A stretch of DNA of 29,942 nucleotides from a virus. The stretch's first letter is position 1; each line of letters starts with the position of its first letter. Positions 9,101 through 16,982 of this stretch are shown piece by piece. The position numbers were made by a program, and so were the translations under genes. The notes beneath the pieces are model-generated. The model was not told the DNA's origin, did no database searches, and worked only from the letters and a program-made list of their open reading frames with translations. The stretch spans positions 1 to 29,942 of the IMG/VR virus record IMGVR_UViG_3300009160_000121; one strand, 5' to 3'.

Positions 9101-12100
9101 GCAAACGCTGATGTTTTATTCTCAGCTAATACAGATACAGACTCTAATATCAGTTCTCCAATGCTCGCTCCTGATAAATACAACGTCAGCAAAAACGGCA
9201 ACTTTAAGGTTAATACTAGCGAGCGCTTTAGTTTAGGCAATTTGTTTAAGGCTTTACGCGCCGGTAAACTTAGCTGGAAAGACATAAATAAAAAGAATTT
9301 ATCTAAGTTCTTAGATACAACTAACCAGCAATACCGCCGCTATTTACTAGGGGGTTTAACCCTTGACCAGCTTACAGATATAGTCGGCACAGAGTTACCA
9401 CAGTTCCAGCAATACGTCCGAGAAGTAGATGCGATGATAAACACCCGCAATCAAATCCTATCAGAGGGTGAAAGTGCGATTAGGGATTGGAGCCGACTCC
9501 AAGAAACAAACAAACCTAAAGCAGAGCAGCTTGCTAAGATGATGCTTGAAGCTACGCTTAACAAGATGGATCCAGATGTTATGGAGCCACAGCTAAAGAA
9601 CGTTTCTAAATCGGGATTAAGCGGACCTTTAAAAGAATACCACGACAATTCTGCTTTGCGTAAGGCTTGGCAAGATATGATTAACGGCCCTGATGGAGAT
9701 AAAGCTCTTTCTATTTACCAAGAAGTTAGAAAGTTCTATGAGCGTCGTGCCGAAGAATACGTAAACATCCAGCTAAATCGTTTGAGAGAACGTGAAGAGG
9801 CTAGAGGCACAGATAAAGCAGAAATAAAAACTAAAGTAGACGCTGAGCGTAAAGAATTAACTAAAGAAATGATCCAGCCTTACTTCCCAATCAAGCGTTT
9901 CGGCGACTATTGGTTGCAGATTGGTAAAGGCAAGAAGAAAATCTTTATGCAGTTTGAAGATGCTTGGTCTAGAGATATGGCTTTGGAAGAAAGAAGGCAA
10001 GAGCTTATTGATGGTGGTATGACTGAAGAGATGGCTGATAATGAACTAGATTCTGGTCAGGGCTTTAGCGAAGGTTTTGGTCAACGCCTAGCCGACGTTG
10101 AGCATTTGAAGAAACTAAAAGACCGTGTTGATGCTGAGTCTGATAACATTCTTGCAAGCACAGATCCGGCTGTTAAAGCCGACGAAGTTAACTCATTGCG
10201 TGATGCCTTGAAAGACGGCTTCGACCAGTATTATTTAGAGACGCTTCCAGCACAAAGTATTCAGAAGATGTTCCTGCATCGTAAGAATGTGGCGGGTGCA
10301 AGTATAGATATGCTCCGTGCGTTTGCAGTATCTCGTCAGCGTGTGGCTTATCAAAGAGCTCGTTTCCAGCACATGCCTGAGTTGTTTAATAAGATTGAAG
10401 GCGCACGTACGTTCTTAAAGACAGTCCCATTTGCTGAACGCAATCGGCTTAGAGATTATGTCAACGAGCTAGAGCTTAACCTTAAGAACGCTATCTTAGA
10501 ACCCCCTAAACAAAGTGGCTTAACCACAGGCTTAACTCAGTTTGGCTTTTTGCATTTCTTAACATCTCCGGCTTCTGCAATCGTAAATGCTTTGGCTATC
10601 CCTGGCATCTATATACCTAACGCTGCGCCTAAGTATGGTATGGCTAACACTACAAAGGCTTTGGCTAAATATAACCGCATGCTTGGTGGCACAGGTTGGA
10701 GAAACGACGAAAATGGTCGTGTTGAGTTCTTGTCTTTATCTCGTGCTGGTTTAGAAGACGTTAATTTTACCGGCACCGAAGACAATCAAATAGCCCTTCC
10801 AACAGGAAAAAGTTTAGCCGACGTATATAACGAAGGGGTTAGACGTGGGGTTATTGATACTACTTTGACCCATGAAGCTGCATCTATTGGTGAACAGCCG
10901 TCTAACGAATACACGGGAAAATGGCAGAAGTTTATGTACTACGCTAGCTTGCCATTCCACTCAGCTGAAAAATATAACCGTGAAACAGCGTTCATGTCTT
11001 CGTTTGAATTAGCATACAACAAGTATATGGCGCCAGTAAGCGAAGGCGGTAAAGGATACACAGCCGAGAAAGCCTATGATGCTGCTATACAGGATGCACG
11101 TGATCTTACACAAAAGACCATGTTTAACTACAACACAATTAACAAACCACGCTATTTCCGTGGGGACTTAAGGAACGTAATACTACAATTTAAGATGTAT
11201 CCTCAGCACATGACTGTTCTTATGTATAGGACTTTGCATCAAGCTATTGGTATTGGCCAGGATCTTGAATTAAAACAGTTTGAGGAAAGCTTAAAAACAG
11301 CCCCTGCTGCAGATAGAGATGCTGCAATTGCACAGAAAAAAGCTGAATTAAAATTAGAAAAGAACGAAGCTATTAAAGCGTTTACTGGCATGATGGCGTT
11401 TACATTTGCGTCGGCGGGCATTACTGGTTTACCTTTATTCTTTGTGTTCCAAGGCGTTGCGTCGGCTTTCCATGCCGCGTTTGGCGATGACGATGAGCCT
11501 TTTGATTCAGAGAACTGGTTCAAAAATTGGTGTAACAGAACCTTCGGCGGGTTTGCTGGGGACATTATGTCTCGTGGTATTGCATCTAAAGTTACTGGAA
11601 TTAACTTTGCCGACCGTATGGGTGTTAACTTAACCGACATGTGGTTCCCAGACGTTAGGAAGAGTCAGGATGAAGTGCAATACGTACAAAACTTAATGAC
11701 TAACTTACTTGGCCCAACTATGGGTGCGGGTATGGGGATTGTAAAAGCAATTAAAGATTACAGAGACGGTTACTCAGAACGTGCTATAGAAGGCATGATG
11801 CCTGCAGCTATTAAGAATGTAATGGTCGGTACTCGCTATCTTACCGAAGGTAAAGCAATGACCATGAAGGGCGCTACTTTAGATGAAAACGTTACTCCAG
11901 CAGAAGCATTAGCACAGATGTTAGGTTTCTCTCCAGAAGATACCGCCCAAAAACAAAAAGCTACTTTTGAAATGAAGAACACTAATGAAGTAATTATTAC
12001 ACGCCACAACGATTTACTAAATGCTTTCTTTATAGCAGTTGATGGTCACGATACAGTTATGATGGCTAAAGTATTAGAAAAAATTCAACGGTTTAATAAA

Positions 12101-12253
12101 GCAAATCCCGGGGTGGCTATTGATGGTAACTCTATAGTTAATTCTGTTCAACGTAAATATCAAGACCGTGCTTTGGCTAACCTTACAGGGGGCATGCCAA
12201 TCAATAAGAAACTTATTGGGCAACTTAATGGTATGAGGGATTACTCGCAATAA
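6158..12253 (+). CDS. Giant ejection / large polyvalent-type virion protein with HEVTH metallopeptidase motif, 2,031 aa
   Basis: The start lies 3 nt after the previous stop. The N-terminus has three 13-residue repeats of the form LPEGFxLExQ (starting at residues 3, 16 and 29). Ala/Gly-rich hydrophobic segments follow near 150-180 and 240-290, then a long charged linker (about 300-720). A zinc-protease signature HEVTH sits at 879-883 with HEFVSEA at 930-936, whose Glu935 may be the third ligand. The middle is helical and charged. The C-terminal third has a 'YFRGDLRNVILQFKMYP' type segment and a strongly hydrophobic stretch at about 1,741-1,772. Giant multidomain proteins of this type are packaged in podovirus heads and ejected with DNA. 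The protease-like part could open the cell wall or process virion proteins (inference). Confidence 0.75.
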   Translation: MNLPEGFTLEQQKPSLPEGFKLEEQKSNLPEGFKLEKQPDSLGRFIAEPEQEAKTANPFKGLVARASSLAGEGVEAVARVAENLGDKLETALPLTNLTPEQIQNEQQLKPMFQWADALRNYGKDIGYAPSTQLGEIPGKPLLLVPFIAERVISSAPDMAAAVLAAPAYVMARTNEILNDRLTNDKKELKDATVADVTAAVGAAVLETTLERFATKGLLKTKFGAEASTGARRIGKETALQSGTEAVEEGVGYLGGTAGTQKGVDAAELAQNMLEGAIVGGGLGAGVQGGKEYFSKKERAKLEEILEPDLEAKLGRKPTDVELGGFVDTFLNERKRAKDAEKEVKDEREIESRTDAGRVEPSIPTSEQQQAGEPATGTTTLTPGSLGGDTGLANKPGVGEETQPAALTDDEIVAKAQEFQDKRKALLTPTGRIPLANSKKGREYQALVVAEEDFVRNANAQRRAAAPQEADVTPEITSAEVENQNVISLEKVAREKFIAGAAKESFDAQLYTLNKLYNEGFATDEDYQKFEEAIKDAPDQLMAIARGTKILSAVKQRAQSATEQRLSTEAANTETNAATAKEGEVEVAEENADKPDSPVIQAQISTAPTETTQAAEPPAVVAPEVNPVVEALNALSSQRQMAMDQGDTVGARQLLQQMGALRKDLPEDHPLHVTTDNKKKVVLTKAQRKAAAKKAPEPKAVANSSPRVEEVKNDVMFKSAHPTVLDAIKNNDLQSALKALKNTGGQFLSNFADRLMQLNLDTKIGFDLQYGLVDKYLKNTEQQRIRVLMFLEIFHPDIFNDHFNQRKMHTPVIQMSESFYKLKSGKFNVDMRGFEEDLKDITKAFSKGLSALAAPGMFYNRTASFNTALGTPTTNHTIVHEVTHAASHWAISNEHLLNATQKKALANLKELFNYAKENAKDQSVYGYTDLHEFVSEAFSSPKFQRELRSMQRAMDSNQSAWSKFIQFVYGLVGGDNVLFHTMANADVLFSANTDTDSNISSPMLAPDKYNVSKNGNFKVNTSERFSLGNLFKALRAGKLSWKDINKKNLSKFLDTTNQQYRRYLLGGLTLDQLTDIVGTELPQFQQYVREVDAMINTRNQILSEGESAIRDWSRLQETNKPKAEQLAKMMLEATLNKMDPDVMEPQLKNVSKSGLSGPLKEYHDNSALRKAWQDMINGPDGDKALSIYQEVRKFYERRAEEYVNIQLNRLREREEARGTDKAEIKTKVDAERKELTKEMIQPYFPIKRFGDYWLQIGKGKKKIFMQFEDAWSRDMALEERRQELIDGGMTEEMADNELDSGQGFSEGFGQRLADVEHLKKLKDRVDAESDNILASTDPAVKADEVNSLRDALKDGFDQYYLETLPAQSIQKMFLHRKNVAGASIDMLRAFAVSRQRVAYQRARFQHMPELFNKIEGARTFLKTVPFAERNRLRDYVNELELNLKNAILEPPKQSGLTTGLTQFGFLHFLTSPASAIVNALAIPGIYIPNAAPKYGMANTTKALAKYNRMLGGTGWRNDENGRVEFLSLSRAGLEDVNFTGTEDNQIALPTGKSLADVYNEGVRRGVIDTTLTHEAASIGEQPSNEYTGKWQKFMYYASLPFHSAEKYNRETAFMSSFELAYNKYMAPVSEGGKGYTAEKAYDAAIQDARDLTQKTMFNYNTINKPRYFRGDLRNVILQFKMYPQHMTVLMYRTLHQAIGIGQDLELKQFEESLKTAPAADRDAAIAQKKAELKLEKNEAIKAFTGMMAFTFASAGITGLPLFFVFQGVASAFHAAFGDDDEPFDSENWFKNWCNRTFGGFAGDIMSRGIASKVTGINFADRMGVNLTDMWFPDVRKSQDEVQYVQNLMTNLLGPTMGAGMGIVKAIKDYRDGYSERAIEGMMPAAIKNVMVGTRYLTEGKAMTMKGATLDENVTPAEALAQMLGFSPEDTAQKQKATFEMKNTNEVIITRHNDLLNAFFIAVDGHDTVMMAKVLEKIQRFNKANPGVAIDGNSIVNSVQRKYQDRALANLTGGMPINKKLIGQLNGMRDYSQ

Positions 12254-12276
12254 AAAACCCCAGCACTAGGCTGGGG
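12251..12276 (-). terminator. Rho-independent terminator for the leftward transcript
   Basis: A 7-bp stem (CCCCAGC at 12,258-12,264 with GCTGGGG at 12,270-12,276) and 5-nt loop are preceded on the + strand by TAAAAAA. Read on the - strand this is a hairpin followed by TTTTTTA. The T-tract exists only for leftward transcription; on the + strand the stem is followed by TCAAGAAC. It overlaps the stop codon of the giant + strand gene. Confidence 0.85.
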
Positions 12277-12330
12277 TCAAGAACAACTGAAAGGAAGTAG
12301 CCGAAACCAAACGACTACAACCCGATAATA

Positions 12331-12528
12331 CTACTTAATCCGCCAAACACGCAAGCCTTGCACTCCTTTTTCTACTACTACGTGGGCTTTGATCCGGAAC
12401 TTTAACCTCTTAGTTGTTCTTTTTACTTGGATTAACGCCTCTTCCGTATCCAAACAGGGGATAAAAAAGGAAGCGCCAACCAAGAATTTACGCCAATTAA
12501 CGTGAAAGTGCAGTCTGTGGATCAACAT
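12331..12528 (-). CDS. Conserved small phage protein, 65 aa
   Basis: The protein is basic with alternating strands and a helix: the FLVGASFFIPCLDTEEA segment, an RTTKRLKFRIK segment and a VEKGVQGLRVWRI end. This pattern (SFFIPCLD ... VQGLRVWR) is familiar from small hypothetical proteins near phage replication genes. It overlaps the 3' end of the primase-helicase gene by 32 nt. No clear ribosome binding site precedes the ATG at 12,528, so the true start could be a nearby alternative codon within the overlap. It is the last gene before the leftward terminator. Function unknown. Confidence 0.65.
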   Translation of the reverse strand: MLIHRLHFHVNWRKFLVGASFFIPCLDTEEALIQVKRTTKRLKFRIKAHVVVEKGVQGLRVWRIK

Positions 12529-15310
12529 CTGGGGCGTTTATATAGGTCTCAGCATCTAAGAAGTGTTCATTATCAAGGTCAAATACGTGGGCATATACGG
12601 GTGGAGAAGCGAGTTTAGTGCCTTTGGATAAGCGCTTCTTAATCAAACCCTTATAGATACCATCTATTGCTAGACCTTTCAAAACCTCTTTAAGCGTGAT
12701 TTGGTTCTTAGCGCAGTATTCCCTAATTTGCTTGGCGTTAATAAACATCTTCTTATTGTCGGGCTCAATCCGCACAAACAGATCATTGAACTTAGGCTCT
12801 ACGATTGGCAACTGCTCCATACCATTACGAGAATCTACTTCGCCATTAATTACTAAAGTGGATGCACGGTGCTCATTCATAAACTCACCGATAACGCTGG
12901 CTTGGTTTGTAGCTGGTGCTTTAGCTTCTACACGCATTGTGGTTAGTTCTTTAACCATCCAACGGTATACCCTACCAATATCAAAGTCCTCAGGTAGCAC
13001 ACCTATATCCTTAGCAATCAAAGCCCCTGCAATATTACAAGCAGCTACGGCAGACCAGAATCGCTCTCGGTTAGTAAAGCCAATCTCACCATCTAGCTTT
13101 TGCTGAACCTGACCGACAGTATCAATAACTGACTCTAGGTTGGATACCAAGTACTTAGTGTATTCCAAACCAGCATGACCGTAATTAGAATAAAGACCAT
13201 TAAAAATCGCATCTGCTTCTTCTTTAGTTAAGTTGTTTGTCATCTCAATACGGTACTCAATCAAGCGCATGAACTCGCCATCAGGGGTAGACTTTAAAGC
13301 TGCTAGCTTATCTTGGAAGGAAGCATTAGAACTGCATAAAGCAATGGTTGCCCATTTGGTTGTGTTAATCCGCTCGGCATTGTCTTGAGACTTCATACGG
13401 TTCTTACCACGCCCTTGTGAAATACCGTAGGCTAGGTCTGAGAAGTGCTCTCCTGATAGCTTAGTAATCTCGTCAATAGTTACAGGCAGGTTGTTCATGA
13501 TACCGAGACGGTGGATCATAGCGTTCATAGTATCTTTCCATTGGAGCATCAACTCGTCAGGATGACCGTACACGCTGTTGCACATCTTAAGGATTGTAGA
13601 TTTACCTGTACCTGATGTGTTGTTAATCAAGTTGATAATTGCGCCCTTAAGATTTAAATGCTTTAGTAGGGGTGCCCCAAATGCCGTGAAGAAACCAAAC
13701 GCATGTGGCTCAAATCCTGGCTGGTTATAAACCGCAACAATTTCTTTCCAGTCATTTAAAGACCCAGTCGGCTGCATCCAGTTTGCTAAGTTACCAGTAT
13801 CGCTAGAAGGCGGGCTATATGTTGCACCATCCGCAGCTACTTCTTTATCACCAAGAATAAATTTGGAATTATCGTCTGTCCAACCAAATTGTGTTCTCAT
13901 AATTTCTACTCTTTCTCTGTATTGAAGATCTTTAATGAATGTCGTTATGTAATACATAATCCCTTCCATCTCTTTTTTGTGTGCCGCCACACCATGCCAC
14001 GCTAATTTCTCACGCAACTTATCAAATGTAAGTGCATCGGTTTGAGACATAGAGAATTCACGTACTCCGTCTTTAGGTAAGTGCAACCGAATCCATACGC
14101 AGTCGCCTTTACTCGGGTCTTTAAGGCGCTTAACAACATACAAGTCGTGCTCGTAAACTGTTATTGGTTCAGAATCTTCCTCTGCTGGCTGGCGATAGAC
14201 ACCACCGGTCTTGCCCCTAAAATACGGGAACGGAAACTCAGGTACTTTATACGAATGCTTAACACCGTCATCTGCTTCTACAACAATAGGAGCATCAGGC
14301 TCAGCTACAAGAATCTCATTACCTAACTGGATAGGGTTTTTAATCTTACCTAAATTGGTACAGCCCTTGCAGTGCCCAGGATTGTAATACTCCATCTTCT
14401 CGCAAGAGTATGGGTAAGGAACTTTATTAGCTTTGTTTTCTGTTTCTGCGTGAGAGTAGTCAGGGTGATCTTTACTTACTAAATGAATCGCCTCATCTCT
14501 ATCTACACAGTTTGCAGCAATACTAAGCACCGCTCTCCATCTTGGTTCGTCAAGAGTAGCTTGGTTCTCTACTAAATCCTTTAGCTGACTGCATCCAGTA
14601 CCATCAATGGTTTTAAGCATGATGGTTTTAAACCGACTAGTAATGTTCTTTTTGGTGTTTGTATCTTGATTGTACTGCCGTGGAATATAGTCGGGACCCA
14701 CAAGCACACCAAGTAGCTTTTTTATGTCTTCGTAGTTAGACTCGTCCGCCACGTCCAGTATTTCCACAGGAAGCGGTGGAGTTTGTTTATAGTTAAATGT
14801 CTCAGGTACTCTAAGAATAGAAGCACTCTCAGCAGTTCTAGAACCATCGGCTTTGAAGTCGTGCTCTTCACATAAGTATTTAATGCGGTCGGCGACGGGT
14901 TTCCATTGGTTGCGAGAAATGGTTTGAGTAAGTCTCCAGTATGCGTGGATACCACGCCCTGAATTGACGACCGTCGGCAAAGGTAGATGCACCTTCGCAC
15001 AGAATTCCTTGAGAGCCGATAAGCCCTCAACTTGGTCTGCATATGGCTTGCCCAAGCCACAATCGACGTCAATCCAAAATGATTTAAAGTAAGTGCTATT
15101 CTTCTGCGTACGTCCATCGACGTCGTTGCCATACTTGGCACAAGCAAAATAAACATCAAAACTTTTAGACAACAGATTGTTAATTTCATCTTGCGCTTCT
15201 ATAAGCGTCTCGACAAATACTTGTCTAGGAATACCCGCCTGTTTTAAACCGACAATGCAATACCACCCTTCTGTAGGCAGTACCGCTGTCAATAAGTCTG
15301 TTGTTGCCAT
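12497..15310 (-). CDS. Fused archaeo-eukaryotic-type primase and helicase/ATPase, 937 aa
   Basis: The N-terminal domain has the AEP primase motifs: IDVD at 80-83 (metal-binding DxD), NSGRGIH at 116-122 (the sGxGxH motif), and KADGSRTAESASILR around 153-167. Cys303, Cys314 and Cys317 form a likely zinc site linking the domains. The C-terminal half has a Walker A SGTGKST at about 566-572 and a Walker B-like VTIDE at 610-614, as in DUF927/SF3-like phage helicases. The product would make primers and unwind the fork, which fits the family A polymerase encoded upstream. A perfect-looking GAGGTGAT ribosome site directly precedes the ATG. The 5' leader contains a conspicuous nested hairpin. No separate DnaB or DnaG gene is seen. 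Confidence 0.85.
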   Translation of the reverse strand: MATTDLLTAVLPTEGWYCIVGLKQAGIPRQVFVETLIEAQDEINNLLSKSFDVYFACAKYGNDVDGRTQKNSTYFKSFWIDVDCGLGKPYADQVEGLSALKEFCAKVHLPLPTVVNSGRGIHAYWRLTQTISRNQWKPVADRIKYLCEEHDFKADGSRTAESASILRVPETFNYKQTPPLPVEILDVADESNYEDIKKLLGVLVGPDYIPRQYNQDTNTKKNITSRFKTIMLKTIDGTGCSQLKDLVENQATLDEPRWRAVLSIAANCVDRDEAIHLVSKDHPDYSHAETENKANKVPYPYSCEKMEYYNPGHCKGCTNLGKIKNPIQLGNEILVAEPDAPIVVEADDGVKHSYKVPEFPFPYFRGKTGGVYRQPAEEDSEPITVYEHDLYVVKRLKDPSKGDCVWIRLHLPKDGVREFSMSQTDALTFDKLREKLAWHGVAAHKKEMEGIMYYITTFIKDLQYRERVEIMRTQFGWTDDNSKFILGDKEVAADGATYSPPSSDTGNLANWMQPTGSLNDWKEIVAVYNQPGFEPHAFGFFTAFGAPLLKHLNLKGAIINLINNTSGTGKSTILKMCNSVYGHPDELMLQWKDTMNAMIHRLGIMNNLPVTIDEITKLSGEHFSDLAYGISQGRGKNRMKSQDNAERINTTKWATIALCSSNASFQDKLAALKSTPDGEFMRLIEYRIEMTNNLTKEEADAIFNGLYSNYGHAGLEYTKYLVSNLESVIDTVGQVQQKLDGEIGFTNRERFWSAVAACNIAGALIAKDIGVLPEDFDIGRVYRWMVKELTTMRVEAKAPATNQASVIGEFMNEHRASTLVINGEVDSRNGMEQLPIVEPKFNDLFVRIEPDNKKMFINAKQIREYCAKNQITLKEVLKGLAIDGIYKGLIKKRLSKGTKLASPPVYAHVFDLDNEHFLDAETYINAPDVDPQTALSR

Positions 15311-15335
15311 ATCACCTCAAAACCGAAAGAAAGGA

Positions 15336-15390
15336 AGGGCAGCAGGGGGGGTCGGCATCCCCCTTTTCGTTCCGTCAAACTAGCTGCCCT
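15336..15390 (-). promoter_or_regulatory. Nested hairpin in the leader of the primase-helicase gene
   Basis: An 8-bp perfect inverted repeat (AGGGCAGC at 15,336-15,343 and GCTGCCCT at 15,383-15,390) encloses a second hairpin, GGGGG/CCCCC at 15,347-15,351 and 15,359-15,363. On the - strand RNA the outer stem is followed by a pyrimidine-rich tract (TCCTTTCTTTCGGTTTT) and then by the GAGGTGAT ribosome site of the primase gene. It could be an attenuator, a weak terminator or a processing site. The structure is directly visible; the role is inferred. Confidence 0.55.
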
Positions 15391-15398
15391 GGGGTAGA

Positions 15399-15641
15399 CT
15401 ATGCGCTAAAGCAAGCCTTCTCTAGCATTGTTTTTATTTTTTCAGCCCTAGCTTTACTAGGTTTTGCAGCCCCAGTAAACCACTGATATATCGTCATGCG
15501 TGAGACGTTGAACTTGCCAGCAATCTGAACAACAGGGATATCTTTAGACATACAATACCGACCAAGCTGAACTCCCATTAATGCAGAGTCCGCTTCTTGG
15601 TTAGCTTTGTAAAGCCGAAGGCTGTAGCCCCTTAAACTCAT
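15399..15641 (-). CDS. Small helix-turn-helix DNA-binding protein, 80 aa
   Basis: The start is placed at the ATG at 15,641 because it forms an ATGA junction with the upstream SSB-like stop; a longer reading to 15,659 is possible. Residues about 33-70 have an XRE-like helix-turn-helix: DIPVVQIAGKFNVSRMTIYQWF followed, after a short loop, by a basic helix (KARAEKIKTML); the sequence is split here for brevity. It is a candidate phage transcription regulator, possibly one that binds the three palindromes further right (inference only). It lies inside the replication operon, between the SSB-like gene and the primase leader hairpin. Confidence 0.75.
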   Translation of the reverse strand: MSLRGYSLRLYKANQEADSALMGVQLGRYCMSKDIPVVQIAGKFNVSRMTIYQWFTGAAKPSKARAEKIKTMLEKACFSA

Positions 15642-16513
15642 GCTTCTTCTTGGCTCCATCCACTCATGATCGACTTAATGTCTTTCTTAGGTGTCGGCGC
15701 TTCAGCTTTTTTCTCAGGGCGCTTCTTCGGTTCAGCAATCGGCTCGGCTTCTTCTCTAGCTGCTGGCTTTGGTGCAGCCAACTTAGGAGCATTTGAATCG
15801 CCTTTAGGTACGCTCATCTCAATAGCTTTTAGTGCTGATGAAGACATACCTTGCTTCTTAGCTAATTCCCAATCTTCTTCAGACAAGAAATCTGTAGGCT
15901 TAAAGAACAACTTAGCGGTATCTGAATCTGGATCAAAGCGCATTTCAGTAATCATGTTGTTTAAGTTGTAGCCTTGTGAAGCTACGTAACTACCAAACTG
16001 CTCAAACGGCATGTGATCTAAATCGCCTTTACCAAAGATTGACTTAGAAGCTAGAGTCATCTGATAGACATCGCCACCGACATTATCTGCAAGAGCTACT
16101 GCAATACGACGGAAGTGACGGCAAGCACGACCACCACCTGCACTTGAGCCTTTAATATTCTGTGGGCACTCGTTACAATTATGGTGCTGAGGCTCATCAA
16201 TACTTGCATCAGGACGATCGCCATCATTAGACCAGCAGTCAGGAGGGGTAGCTTCAGCTTTAGGGTTATAAGCACCAGCATAGAATGTGCGGGATACTTT
16301 CTTAGCATTGTTTACTACAACAACACTCAGTGTCTCGCTATTGCTAGTCATTACTTCTTCGCCATTTACAACCATGCGGAACTTACCGCCACGCAAAGAA
16401 ATACGTTTGCTACCGCCACCACCACTACCCATAAGGGCTTTAGTAGCGTCATCTAATTCGACCTTTTTAAGATAGTCGGGTAAATCTTTTTTAAACAGAG
16501 CTAGTTCGCTCAT
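15638..16513 (-). CDS. Probable single-stranded DNA-binding protein with zinc-like Cys cluster, 291 aa
   Basis: A beta-rich core (residues about 37-200) follows a poly-Gly linker at 30-35. Cys93, His110/His111, Cys113, Cys116 and Cys131 look like a zinc site (PDCW ... HHNCNEC ... RACRHF). The C-terminal third (about 230-280) is Ala/Pro/Lys/Glu-rich and disordered, ending in an IKSIMSGWSQEEA tail. This layout is seen in phage SSB-like proteins beside replication genes, though the tail is not the usual SSB acidic tip. The ATG is preceded by AAGGAG inside the upstream gene and overlaps its stop (ATGA). It would protect and organise unwound DNA. The function is inferred from layout and context. 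Confidence 0.6.
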   Translation of the reverse strand: MSELALFKKDLPDYLKKVELDDATKALMGSGGGGSKRISLRGGKFRMVVNGEEVMTSNSETLSVVVVNNAKKVSRTFYAGAYNPKAEATPPDCWSNDGDRPDASIDEPQHHNCNECPQNIKGSSAGGGRACRHFRRIAVALADNVGGDVYQMTLASKSIFGKGDLDHMPFEQFGSYVASQGYNLNNMITEMRFDPDSDTAKLFFKPTDFLSEEDWELAKKQGMSSSALKAIEMSVPKGDSNAPKLAAPKPAAREEAEPIAEPKKRPEKKAEAPTPKKDIKSIMSGWSQEEA

Positions 16514-16908
16514 TTGCTTCTCCTTACAGTTATTGAGTATGCGCTATCCACATTTAGCCCCGCGGGTAGCAAATCGGGGTTTTCTTCTAGGAATTGTTTG
16601 ATATTTGTTTGATGAACTCTACGCTCTAATAACTCAGGCACTTGATGTTCAAAAATAAAATCGTAGAATCGTTCCCAATCATTAGTCCAGTATCTTGACT
16701 TAACTGTTCTGATAGCAGTGCCATGCGCAGTTTTAATACTGTCGGCGCCTGTCTCTTCACAGATCTGTAAGATTTGCTGGTTAATAATATCTAGCTGCTC
16801 TTCAAAGTCGGCTTCAATTCTATCCGCTTCTTTACGAGCAGTATCACGTGCGTCTCGTATTTTTATATATACGTTAACGAGTGCATCAACTGACGGTTTA
16901 TCGTCCAT
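16510..16908 (-). CDS. Conserved coiled-coil phage protein, 132 aa
   Basis: Residues about 8-55 form a charged helix or coiled coil (VYIKIRDARDTARKEADRIE). A compact C-terminal part follows with ADSIKTAHGTAIRTV, YWTNDWERFYDFI and an HQTNIKQFLEENPDLLPAGL segment. This pattern recurs in small phage proteins encoded immediately before SSB-like genes, but no function is established that I can name. It is the first gene after the strong promoter at 16,954-16,982, with AAGGAAG before the ATG, and its stop overlaps the SSB-like start. A replication or recombination accessory role is likely from context. Confidence 0.7.
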   Translation of the reverse strand: MDDKPSVDALVNVYIKIRDARDTARKEADRIEADFEEQLDIINQQILQICEETGADSIKTAHGTAIRTVKSRYWTNDWERFYDFIFEHQVPELLERRVHQTNIKQFLEENPDLLPAGLNVDSAYSITVRRSK

Positions 16909-16953
16909 GTACTTCCTTTCATAATTTATATTGGATCTTTGTCCATTTATGTA

Positions 16954-16982
16954 ATACTAAACCTAAAGCTATACCTTGTCAA
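16954..16982 (-). promoter_or_regulatory. Sigma70-type promoter for the SSB/primase operon
   Basis: On the - strand the consensus TTGACA (complement of 16,977-16,982) is separated by exactly 17 nt from TAGTAT (complement of 16,954-16,959). The expected transcript start is near 16,947, giving a leader of about 40 nt before the ATG at 16,908. The -35 box overlaps the stop codon of the helicase gene. Confidence 0.75.

Noticed and set aside
11239-11640. 133-aa antisense frame under the giant protein
   Set aside because: It is antisense to the conserved C-terminal region and has no ribosome site or neighbour context.
12277-12330. Possible small RNA or gene between the terminator and the 65-aa gene
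   Set aside because: Only 54 nt with no structure or frame that I can support.
14722-15189. 155-aa frame on the - strand within the primase domain
   Set aside because: It is the same strand in another frame of a primase with clear motifs; a shadow.
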